A stretch of DNA of 64,000 nt from positions 81,835,847 to 81,899,846 of the forward strand of contig NC_087064.1 of NCBI RefSeq assembly GCF_963678635.1, in the 5' to 3' direction. A program made the translations under genes and the position numbers. The notes below the pieces were generated by a model. The model worked only from the letters and a program-made list of their open reading frames with translations. It did no database searches and was not told where the DNA came from. The DNA is from Symsagittifera roscoffensis. Its lineage: Eukaryota; Xenacoelomorpha; Acoela; Convolutidae. Numbering within the stretch: the stretch's first letter is position 1; each line of letters starts with the position of its first letter. Shown here one piece after another: positions 39,379 through 50,009 of the stretch.

Positions 39379-42300
39379 TCAAAAGGGCAATTCAGAATTG
39401 GAAAATAGAAAGTTACTCGACGAGACAGAGAATGGCTCAACGCTTGGAGAACTCCAGTTAAATTGGCTATTATTAGAGCTACTTTGCACGTTCGTAGATG
39501 CGCGAGCAGATTGATCTGTGCGGTTCTCTAAAGATTTTTTATTCCAGTTTTTGTTGTTCATTTCTATTCTCGGTTCTTGTGGATGGTTTTTCTGTTGAGA
39601 CGTTTGGTAGACGAAGTTCTTGATGAGATGTCTCGGAGCATTAGTTGATAGCTCATTTCCAGCTTGTGTTACTCGTTGCTGCATGCCTTCGATTCTAGAA
39701 GAGCTTGGATAACTTCTCTTTTGAGTTGGCATAGCTGCTGGATTTGAATTACTTCGTGTTTGTTTTTCATTCGCTTCTCTGCGACTGCTATTATCTGATT
39801 TCTCAGAAGGAACCTGATATGGAAATGAATGCTGGAACGAGCTAGGGTGCTGCATTGCTTCTACTGTAAAAGTCTGGGCATTGCTCCCTTCCAAAAACGG
39901 GTTAAACGTTACACTGCCTCCCGGTCCTGAAGCCGCGACGTTAGAATTCGAACTTATGTTATTCGAACTATTGCGAGCCATAAACTCGACATCTTTGAAC
40001 CCGGAAAAAGAACTTGACTGTCGAAATGTATTGGTCTTCTCAGCTGGAGTCAAAGGCTGCAACAAAACTTCTGGCTCCAGGGGTTGCTGTTGGAAATTTC
40101 CTGAATTTGTACTGTACTGAAAACTTGGCGCAATCGGTTGGCAGAAGTTTGAGAAGTACTTGCCAGGGTCAGCTAACTCATTGGCAGTATTCACATAACT
40201 AGGAGCTGCTAATGCAGGCGGTGGAATCACGAAACCCTGACTTGGTCTGTAGTCCGAAATTCCTGTACTAGAGTAATCGGCAGAACTCGAATCATAAGCA
40301 TAGCAGCTATTTACGTAATAGGGTCCCTGGTATTGCGTTATACTTTCCCTGCAAGGCTGCGTCACGACAGGGTAGACAAATGATCCGCCAGTTGATACGA
40401 AAGAATTGCCATAACCTTGAGGAGGCATGACAACCATATTTTCTTCCCAGAACGGCAACGGTGCGGGGGTGACGAAAGCTTGCTGAGTTGGATATTGCGG
40501 TGGAAGGTACGCAAAACTCGAATCATTTTTGTCTGCTGAAACTGCAGCGCCTGCTGGTTGGCTCGCTCTATTAGAACTTGTTTTCTGTTTCTTAGAGATC
40601 GGACTAAACCAGTTCTGACTCCCGATTTCATTGTTTTCGTGATTTTCCTGTAAAGTCCTCTTAGTTCTATCAAGACTATTATGATTCTCATTTTCGAAAG
40701 TGATCTTTCTTTTCACATTCGAAAACTCACTAGCATGTGGCGGATTCACCTCGAGACACCGTAGCTCCTTCCCTCTTGCATTTGACAAGTTTCTGTTCAA
40801 ATCAGGTACGTCCTTTCGATTTTGTGCCAGATATGTTCCAGTATTTTGTGACCTCGGATGATTTGGAATAGAAGACCCACTTGGCATTATCAGTGCTTCA
40901 ACTGTATGAGAACTTGCCTTGGAGGCCGAAACATTTCCAGCTGAATTGATTTTTTTGATCCTGTAACTATCAGAACCGTCAAAATCATTTCTTGTCGAGA
41001 AATTATTCTGTGTAGATTGATATCGTTGATTCATGGATATTTCCGTCGATATTTCACTTGTCAAATTTCGAATAGAAAAATTTGATGATGAACTTGCAGT
41101 CATCAATTCTTGAGGACAACCTGAATTTATTAGATGTTCATTCAAAGTAGTATTGCTCGAATCAAATGTTGCCGAGTTGATGGGGTACGGATTTGAGAAG
41201 TCATCGTGATTTGCTATTAAGCTATCGATGTCGAATAAAGTTGATGACCTAATAGCCTGGTCCAGATTAGCATCTGCTTGCAGTTGGGTGCCTATTTCAT
41301 CAATAGACGGCACTTTTTTGTTATCATCTTCGATGCGAGCCAAGCTGAAAATCGATGGCAGCACGCGCCTTTCATTTCGGTGATCAGACAAACTTGGAAC
41401 TAAATCCTTTAATAACTCGTTTCCACTTTCAATCCGTGACGTTTTCAGGGGTTCTTTGTCGTTACTAGAAACGAGGCTCATAGAAACCGGTTCGCTCGTT
41501 GGCACACTCTCATCACTTGCTTCACTGGAAACTGCCTGGGTTGCTTTATTTGTTTTTTCAAGTACACTTTCTCCATCAGTGCGGCTAGCCAGCGTATTTT
41601 CCGTAGATTTTGATCTATTTCCCTCTTTCTCAAGACCAGCTAAGGTGGAGCTTGAAGATATAACTGGAACTAGGCGAACTGTTTTTCCGCCTATTTTAAT
41701 CTGACTCAGCGTAGAAAGATCTAGAGCTAGAGGAGTTTGCGATGACTGCGAACTAAAATGTCCTTTTCTAGCGACCGATTTCTCCGATGTACTTGAATCA
41801 ACAAGAGCATTGGTAAGCTGGACAAAAACATTGCTAGAATTCTTGTAAACAATTTCGATCATCTTTCGCCGAATGAATTGCTTGATGTCATCTGATACAT
41901 TGAACACTTCACAACTTTCAACTTCGCTCTGTTTCCAACCTCTATCGCAATCCTGGGTTTTACAGTTTTCTTCATTGTGAGAGGAAGTCGCTTCATTATT
42001 TAGTTTTGATAAACTAATAACATTACCGGGTCGCGCTTTGTTATCCTTTTTAACAGCGGCTTCGTCCGATTGGTCCACTGTTAGATCTACAACAAGTTGC
42101 TCACCACCTTTAAATACCTCATCAGCTGTTTTTTGAACTTGACTGTCAGGGGTATCATCAGTTTGCGAAATTGCAACTTGACTCTCTGTGTTCTTCGCTG
42201 TTTGCTCAGAGAGAGCAGCAATGAGTTGAAATTCCTGGATGTCGGACAGACCTGCATGTCGGAGCAAGCTACGCAACTGTTGGTTTTGAGTCTTGTAATA

Positions 42301-44076
42301 AGACACCTCAACATTTTGGATGGCTAAACAGATATTTAAAAAGGAAATTGATTCTTTCTGACATTTTTTCATGAATCAAACCAATACAAGAAAACAGGGT
42401 CAATAGATATTTTTGGTCAACTAAAAATCTAAAAAATCATCACTTTCAAAATTTAAAATCTAATCATGTTTTTTCGCGTCGTTCGTGATTAATTAGCGTA
42501 ATTTGCCTTCCTTTTAGGAAATGAAAGTTGATTTGAAAAGAAATCGAAATACAAACAGCGGAAAAGGGTGAACCAATTTCAAGAAAAAAGGAGAGTCGGT
42601 TACTGTGCAACTAGCGGAATGTTCCGACAATGTCTTAAACCATGCAAAAAACGTTTTTTTCTAGAACTAAGGCATATTCGACAGTCATAATAAAATTGGC
42701 ATACTGAAAAACAGTTTTTGTAGAAAAATGAATAGAAAAACGAAAAAAAAAAATTTTAAAATCAAATAAATTCAAAAACTAATTTTACTCGAAAAAAGCT
42801 TTCACTACTTAAGCTAAGCATAAATAAGCTATTTGAAGCCAGCTCGCTCACCTTATTCTCGCGAAATTAGACCAAAAATCAAAAATTTCGGAAAGGTTTT
42901 CTCGACACTGAGAAATTTTTTCAAATTGTTTGAAGTCGTTGGAACCACGACTGAAAAGGCTGTAATATGATATATTACTAGACACTTTCCGATGATTCTT
43001 TGAGGTACCTGATTTTGCGTGGAAAACAAAAGAAAGAAAACAAATTCACACGCGAATACCAATTTCCTATATATATTTTTAATGGTCGGAGCAAAAAATG
43101 TAGCCGGTTGCTGTGCAAGTAGCACGTAATGTTCCGACAACCATTAAAAAACTACAAAACGGTCCTTTTTGGGCGCTATGTGATAAGAGAACTATCAAAA
43201 CGCGTATAATGTTACTGAATTAGGCATAATCGACAACATTTACCTTCAAAAAACAAACCAAAAACTGCGCTCAATGGAATTCATATAACTATTTTGCCGT
43301 TTATAATACTCAAAGTTTTTAGCCTAAATAACAAATTTTGATATACTGAATGTTACTCGATCGCTTTGCTCGACTTAAATCGGTTTTTCCCAAAACTGGT
43401 ATAATTTTTTGAATTTTTTAAATGTTCGAATCACGGCTGAAAGGGCTTTTTTATGCTAGATCATTTCGATAATTATTTGGTGCACCAGATTTTCCCTGGA
43501 ACACAAAAATAAAGAACATACGAGGCCGAACTGGTCATTGGATAGGCGCACAACTTGATGTGTGTAAGTCTCAGAAAAATTTTTTGGAAAAATATTGTCC
43601 GCTTACAATTCACAAAATGCACAATTTGGCCTCGTAATGAGAGTATAACACACCCGAAGACAAAGTTTCTCCCCATTTTCAAAATTCGGAACTAAAACAA
43701 TCACTTCGCTCATTCAATTTTAATTTAACTTCAAGAAACGCGAGCCACTATACCTTTAGAATGTAGTTTTTCACAATCCTTGACTTTGATAATTAGCTCA
43801 TTCAGAAACTCCAAGGCTGCCGCTAGCACTTCATGGATTTGCTGTAACAAAACAATTCATATATTCCGCTTCATTTTTAATCATTAAAAGTAGCTAAAGC
43901 TGATTGCGAGATTTTTAAGAACCTCAGTTTCGTACCGGTTTCTGGGACTGAAGTTTCTGCGACGGTATCAATTCTCGAAAGCAATTAATTAGATTCGATA
44001 TTTTGTCTCGCCTTTGTCTCTCCAAAAAATTTCTACTCTCTGTTTGTGCATCTGAACCCTTCTTTCCCTTCGTCAT
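39379..44076 (-). CDS. bHLH transcription factor with long Ser/Asn-rich tail, 3 exons
   Basis: Minus-strand exons 44076-43936, 43841-43754 and 42323-39379, with phases 0 and 1 and GT..AG borders; 3174 nt, 1057 residues. Exon 1 encodes MTKGKKGSDAQTES and the basic region plus helix 1 (RNFLERQRRDKISNLINCFR, then ELIP). Exon 2 encodes helix 2 (IHEVLAAALEFLNELIIKVK). Together this is a bHLH domain split in the loop. A coiled or zipper-like stretch follows (YYKTQNQQLRSLLRHAGL). Residues ~150-1057 are mostly low-complexity Ser/Asn/Gln, with one ordered-looking patch (LSQIKIGGKTVRLVPV). ERQRR carries the Glu and Arg used for E-box contact. It is presumably a nuclear DNA-binding dimer. I cannot assign it to a named bHLH family. 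Confidence 0.8.
42598..43690 (-). repeat. Two head-to-tail family A copies in bHLH intron 2
   Basis: Copy one, about 42598-43090, begins gtcggttactgtgcaa and includes tgatatattactagacac and attttgcgtggaaaacaaa. Copy two, about 43092-43690, begins agccggttgctgtgcaagta and ends caaagtttctccccatttt. Both are reversed relative to the copy at 23860. The second is interrupted by a TA-flanked MITE. Confidence 0.6.
43521..43634. mobile_element. TA-flanked MITE (114 bp), relative of the 21-kb foldback element
   Basis: Ends cgaggccgaactgg and acaatttggcctcg are flanked on both sides by TA. The subterminal ggataggcgcacaa is shared with 21160-22580. TA duplication suggests the Tc1/mariner group. It is nested inside a family A copy, so it is younger than that copy. 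Confidence 0.8.
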
Positions 44077-44338
44077 TCATCGAAATCGATTATTTCATTC
44101 ATTAATCTATTGAAAATTCATATTACGTAATTATATTAAGAAAGAGTAGCTCGTAGCTTGAGAATACCACAAAGTCTCCTAACAATATATCTTTTCACAT
44201 TAAGGAATTGCGAAGATTTGCCGTTTATCCCAAAAATTCTGGCTTCAAGAAAAACTTTGAAAATAAAGGCGATATCAGGCAAGCGTATCATTGTAAGCTA
44301 GCAAATAGAAAACGACTCAAACCAGTGATTTAGATACG

Positions 44339-44637
44339 GGTAATCAGAAGGTCAAAAGTATCGTAGTAGCCGAGGTTACAGTCAGGAGTTCCTTCATCAC
44401 GTATTCCAGTCAAAATCCTTGGAAATTTCTAGATATGGAAGTGATAATAATATTGCTCTTGTTGAAGAAATCTAACCCGTATCGATTTTAATTGTAAGGA
44501 CATCAACGCGTGTCATCTTCTTTTATCATTATCACTTCAATATCTAGAAAATTTCAAGGATTTTGACTGGAATACGTGATGCACGGACTCCTGATTGTAA
44601 CCTCGGTTACTACGATACTTTTGATCTTCTGATTACC
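44339..44637. repeat. Long inverted repeat between the bHLH and Penelope elements
   Basis: Arms of about 110 bp: ggtaatcagaaggtcaaaag onward on the left, ending in cttttgatcttctgattacc on the right, around an ~80-base loop. Only scattered mismatches are visible. It lies about 260 bp upstream of the bHLH start codon. It may be a foldback transposon. Confidence 0.85.
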
Positions 44638-44672
44638 TTAAAAAAGTAAGAATTTTTTAAAATTGTTAATTC

Positions 44673-44704
44673 AAACGTTTTCGCACATTTTGTGCATCGT
44701 CAGG
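44673..44704 (-). ncRNA. Candidate hammerhead-like ribozyme core in the Penelope 3' end
   Basis: On the minus strand the sequence reads CTGACGA, then a hairpin (GCAC AAAAT GTGC), then GAAA, followed by the palindrome AACGTT. CUGANGA, stem II and GAAA are the hammerhead core, and Penelope-like elements are known to carry such ribozymes with a tiny stem III. An extra U between CUGACGA and stem II departs from the consensus, and stem I is weak. A candidate only. Confidence 0.35.
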
Positions 44705-44953
44705 ATATAAAATTTTTTATTTACAATAAAATGATCAAAGATCATGTATGAAATTCAAAAAGAACAATTTAGAAATTTTTAACCAATCACATTCTTACAT
44801 CTGTTATTACGTAATCATTATTTCATCGATTATGACAATTTCCATACTTTTTTGTTACTTGAGTCATAATTTTTCGATTTGATGTTTTATCCAAACTGAC
44901 ATGTCAGTTTATTTTTTCAAAAATTGCAATTTTTAGTCATGTTTAAACATGTA

Positions 44954-47587
44954 CTAAAATTTTAATGTCAGCTCCCTGCTCCTGAACTCCTCGCGCGTGT
45001 TAATTCTGGGGCGTTCTTTCAAAATATGTAAGGCCTCCAGAGTGAGGAGTTTCTGTATGTTACTTGATTGATCTATAATCTCAGACTTAAGCTCAGCGAT
45101 CTTTCCATCCCTGTCACATTCTCTCAAATGTTGCCCTACTGGCGAATCTTCCTTGTGATGCTCTTCAATCCGCGTGGTCAAATGCCGGACCGTTTGTCCA
45201 ACATAGGTGGAATTACATCCACTACATGTGAGCTTGTAGACCACTCTGGATTTCAAATCTTTCGCAAAGGGAGATTTAAGGGACGGTAGGCAAGTCTTGA
45301 GCTTTCTCGTAGTATATATCACTTGGGCTCCGGCGTTTTGACGCAGTTTGGCAGCAAACCACTCCGATGCATTACCCCGGTATTGTAATGTTAAAATGGG
45401 TGCACTGACCTGTAAAGGATCTTCCTTGACTGATGTTACCGTTGTTCGTGTGTCAGTTTTTCGGTCGATGATCTTATTCAACGTTCTTAATACGACACCA
45501 TCTGACCATTTTTCAGGGTATTGATTATCCACCCAATGTTCTTTATTAATCTTCATTGCCTTGTCAAAGTTTTCCCATGTTGATGTACTTCTAAAAATCC
45601 GATGAACAGTACCCTCAACTACATTGCGTTTATATTGCAATGGAGCGCAGCTTCTGAAGTTAAGGATAGTCCCAGTATCCGTTGGTTTTTGATACCATCC
45701 ACATGTTACCTTTTTTCGTGAGTCCACATTAATGTTCAAATCTAGAAAGGCTGAATCTCCGTTCAAATCCGGATTTTCGATAGTGAATTGTAAGTTGGGG
45801 TGGAGCTCATTAGCTGCTTTTAACACTATATCTGGATCCCCCTTTACCGTCCTCACTATATCATCTACATATCTTAGGAACGCTTTGACATTTTCTGTTG
45901 GTTTTTCTTGATCTCGCTGCTCTTTACATCTCTTACAATACCAAACCATTTCTGAGATTTGCTCATATTCTTTGTCGGATACATTACTACACTTTAAATG
46001 GTACCAATTTAAACAAGCTTCGCATTCGATCCCCTTACTTCTGTATGTTACCCTCCGCTCGCAATCAGGGCATAGGCCATTCCGGTTTTCATTTAGCTGT
46101 GTCAACGCAGGTACTTCCTTCTTTAATGCATATTCGTTTTCCTTTAGCCATAAATTGGCAAGAATGACAGCAAGGGATGCACCCATTGCCAACCCATCCT
46201 TTTGTACGTACCATAAACCATTGCATTTGAAGTGCACCTTACTTACAGCCATGTTCAACAATTTCTTCATAGTTCCGCGTGCCAGTTTAGGAGGACTAGT
46301 TTTTTCGTACAGTTTCCTCAGTGCTATATCTATTGCCTCCTTTAGTGGGACATTAGTGTACAAACTTTTGACATCCAGGGAGATAATACTCTCATTATAG
46401 TCTAGATCTATGTTCTCTATGATCTCCCGAGCCATTTGTGTGTTTGTCTCAATGTTTGCCCCCTCAATGTTGTCAAAAAATTTGGCCAAAGTTTTATTTA
46501 GATGTTCATATGAGCTCCCTGGCAGTGACAGTACGGGACGGAGAGGGGTTCCTTTCTTATGTACTTTAGCCAATCACTATAATCGAGCTGGCTGCCCTCC
46601 CGTGGACCTAAGCCTACTATACAGTGCCTCATCGATCTCATCTTTCTTTTTCATGGCCAACAGTTCTTTGTTGATGTCTTTCTCAATTTTCATAACAACA
46701 CTATCAGTTAAACCTGGTTTTTCGCTAAATTGTTCCGATTGCAGCAGCTCAGTTAGTTTAGCCTCATATGTCGTTTTCTTCATTACACAGAAGCCAACAC
46801 CTTTATCGAATGGGACTGCCAAGAGACCATTGTCCTTCAAATACTTCCTGGCTTTCTCAATCCCTCTATCCGAGAGTGTTTGCCGCACACGTTTAGCGTA
46901 TGATTTTGCAGCAGCTTCAATTTCACATAATTTTTCACCTGGTACCTTTTGCGATTTAAGCTCAGATAAAAAATTATCAATGTCCGCAAGAAAGTGAAGT
47001 TCATTGAAACGATCCCTCACCGGGTGCTTTGGGCCAAAACCTAACACTTCATGAACCCACTTGGGTAGCTCAATGCCATCTAGTGCTCTGACCGATTTGT
47101 CATTCACTTTCTTTAACGGTCTGTCCTGCCGCTCTGCTAGCTTTTTTAACTTCTTTTCATGTCTATCCTTGATGTCATGGATAGCAATTCTAGCCTGTAG
47201 CTCTAGATAAAATGCTATTGAGGGCCACCATTGTTCATCTATCCCTCTCCGCACTACCTCTCTTGCCTTAGCTAGATCATCGTCTATCTTCTTCTCTTCT
47301 GACCTTGCCTGATTTATCTCTGTTCTTAGGAGTTTTAATTGAAAGCTATGCACCGCTTGGTCCGAAAAAACCCCATTTTCTGGCACCCGAAATCTCAAAA
47401 AATCTGGTATTATGTCATTGCTTTGACATTTCCGTAAAAACTTCAATCGATGGAAATTGTTGTTTAATTTATTTGAATACTTCAGGTAATTCAAAACTAA
47501 TTTCCAAGTTTGTTTTTTCCTGAGTATCCATCTCAGCATCGGTGGGGGCAAAACCACGGCGGTCATTATCCTGCAGGCCACGAGCAC
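44954..47587 (-). pseudogene. Penelope-like element ORF: RT with inserted PHD finger, GIY-YIG endonuclease
   Basis: One continuous frame of about 877 codons broken only by adjacent TAG and TGA (46579-46574) in a motif that reads QPARL..LAKVHKKGTP. Upstream, an N-terminal coiled region ends with GPKHPVRDRFNELHFLADID and LLAVPFDKGVGFCVMKK. After the stops come RT motif A (SIISLDVKSLYTNVPL), motif B (DGLAMGASLAVILANLWL), a PHD-type C4HC3 finger (45926-46072: CPDC, CEAC, WYHLKC, WYCKRC), RT motif C (RYVDDIVRT) and a C-terminal GIY-YIG nuclease (VYKLTCSGCNSTYVGQT, then EHH and QHL). It copies itself by target-primed reverse transcription. The two nonsense codons would block full translation of this copy. 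Confidence 0.92.
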
Positions 47588-48000
47588 TTAAACTCATGCG
47601 GCTCTCAGCAGGATAATTCACACAGTAGATTCACTTACCCAATCCGCGCCCTTTCAGCCGATGGTAGAGAGACGTCAGTCGTTGTTTCCTCTCTGCGTGC
47701 CTTCGCCTTGCGTCGTTCTTGTGATGGTTTCTGAGTCCGCGCTCTTATCTTTGAGAATATCGCGGGCAAGTTCTCTCTATGTGTCAGCACAACTCGCAAT
47801 GACTTCAACTCAAGTTCGCTCGATTGATGAACTTCCAGGTATTGTCTCACCAAAGCGGGATCCTGCCTCTTGCCTCTCGAGATCAATTTCGTTGTTGGGA
47901 CTATCAAGATCCCTGTACGCATCAGAGAATCAAAGATATCTGTCTTTCTGGTTCTTCTGCAATATATAATCGCCTTAAACCGATGTCGCTTTGATTGCAA
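47470..48000 (-). pseudogene. N-terminal part of the Penelope-like element
   Basis: A 121-codon frame (48000-47635) rich in Arg/Lys/Glu ends SLPSAERARIG. Next comes a stretch with gtaagt at 47638-47633 and cctgcag at 47577-47571, which would make a 68-bp intron. After that two frames compete: one joins the main ORF if spliced, the other reads FAPTDAEMDTQEKTNL and needs a 1-base shift near 47480. The second looks more like conserved protein. Confidence 0.55.
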
Positions 48001-48398
48001 ATACGTAATTAAAAGTAAGTTAAAAGTTTTTGAACCATATTTTTCAGTATCAAACAGATTGCGAATAAAATTTTGGTAACCGAACTGACATAATAATTAA
48101 CACAACGATTTCAATTTTCTTGAAACGGAAAGCATTTAAACAAAAGCTTTATCTATTAAAAAAAAACTTTGAAAGCCATGCCATGACAGGAATTTTTTTT
48201 AAGGGGTCAATTATAATGGGCCCTTCCGTCATGCGACACGGTACGTGCACATGTTGGATAGGGCCATACCAACGCTATATATAAATATATCGACAAAATT
48301 TTATGATCACCGAACACAAAGAAAATTTTAGGATACCAATATCTTTCATGTGACAGAAAGTATTCGAAATCAAATAGATTCAAAAAAAAATCGTACAT
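48001..48398. other. Spacer between Penelope-like element and LINE
   Basis: AT-rich. It may include the 5' end of the Penelope element. No feature is assigned. Confidence 0.3.
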
Positions 48399-49930
48399 GC
48401 AGCTTTATTAGATCTTTCCAAGGCTTTTGATTCTATTTCGCATGAAGTTTTAATTGAAAAAATGCTTTCTCTCGGTTTTTCAAATGTAGCAAATGCTTTA
48501 ATTGCTAGCTTCCTAAACAAACGTATTCAAAGAGTAAACGTCAATGGAATTTTTTCAGACTGGATTGAAATCAAACGAGGTGTCCCACAAGGAACGGTAC
48601 TTGGTCCGTTCTTGTTCAATTTATATCTTAATGACATACAAGAGCGATTATATGAAGGTTGTACTTTAGTTCAATATGCTGACGACTGTATGGTTTTTTC
48701 CTCTTCTATAATTTCTGAGGATGCTTTGAATCGATTGCAAAAATCACTAAATAATATAACGGAATTTTTTGCAGAGAACCAATTGAATCTGAATGCATCT
48801 AAATCGGAATTTAAAACATTTTGTCAAAAAAATGATAGCAAAAATGTAGATACTGATACAATAGTAATTAATGGGCATTATGTAGCCAAAAAATCAGAAT
48901 GCAAATATTTAGGCCTTATTCTTGATTCAAGTTTATCTTTTCTTGCACAAATCAAAACAATTCTCCAAAAAATAGCACAAGGAATTAAAGCTATAGATAC
49001 AATTGGACAACAACTGCCGACATTATCATTAATTGCCTTGCTTCATTGTCTTGTTTTTATCGCATTTAGATTATTCAGCAATATTTTTAATACAAATTAA
49101 TGCTACTTTGATGCTATCTCTAGAGAAACAGTTGAACTGGGCGATAAAAATAACATATTTCAGATCGAAATTTAAATCTTCTTCCCTTCTTCGCATTAGC
49201 AAATCGTTCATTGGAATCGAGAAAAGAATTGAGTTAAAGTGTATAACATACTTATACCAATATCTTACAAACAAAAAGAAGGCTTTTCAAAATACATTGA
49301 GACTACCGACTGCCTCGAATTATAGGCTCAACAAAAGAACCAAACAAAATATTTTTGACAAACATTGTTCAACCGCTTCTCTACAAAAATCATTTTTTCA
49401 TTTGACTTCTAAAAAATGAAATTCACTGCCCATAACTTTGCGCAATTTAGAAAAATCGAGAACGGTATTCAAGAAAAAATTGAAAGAGTTTTACGTGATT
49501 GAATTGAGAAACAATCCAATATGTACAAATACAAATACATGGCGTGATTTCCGTTTTTGCTAGTTCTATATGTTTCAATTTACTTTAATTTGTCATACAT
49601 TGTTTGAACGAGAATCTGTATATACTCTGTATACACGCTGTATGTTTGGACTATCTGTAAAATTGTTCGTAAAATTTTAATACCAGCTCGTTCTTAATTC
49701 TTAAAACTGATGTTTTTTTAGTATCCGTAACTTCATATATTTTAACCAACCAATTTCTGAACTGTAACCGAACTTTTTTTGTTTTGTTTTGTTTTTTGCT
49801 TGTTTTCTGATGTTGTTTTTTGTTTGATGTAACCAATGAATTTTAACCAACTTTATTTTTTACACTTTGCTATACTGATGCCTTGGCTTTTATTGTATAG
49901 TAATTCAGGTGTTCTTTCTTCTTCTTCTTC
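48399..49930 (+). pseudogene. 5'-truncated non-LTR retrotransposon (LINE)
   Basis: Starts abruptly inside RT motif A (LLDLSKAFDSISHEVL), then motif B (KRGVPQGTVLGPFLFNLYL), motif C (VQYADDCMVF) and the KCEYLGL-like motif D (SECKYLGLILD). The first frame ends at 49100. A shifted frame (49033-49419) carries the usual C-terminal stretch with LDYS, then SFFHLTSKK and, after a stop, NSLPITLRNLEKSRTVFKKK. Jockey/CR1-type order. A ttcttcttcttc run at 49917-49930 may mark the 3' end. 5' truncation and frameshift show a dead copy. Confidence 0.8.
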
Positions 49931-50009
49931 AAATCAAGTCTATTTTAACGCACCAAGAGAATTGTCAATTAAAATCTACCCTCCTCGATTACAGCACAGA
50001 TAGAATTGT

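Noticed and set aside
39881-42327. Frames antisense or offset to the bHLH last exon
   Set aside because: Shadow frames of a long real exon with Ser codons.
38377-44076. Operon of the bHLH gene and TRAPPC4
   Set aside because: Same strand but each has its own start and poly(A) signal; a 343-bp gap gives no sign of co-transcription.
45898-46997. Plus-strand frames of 89-195 codons across the Penelope element
   Set aside because: Antisense shadows of the RT/PHD frame; no domain.
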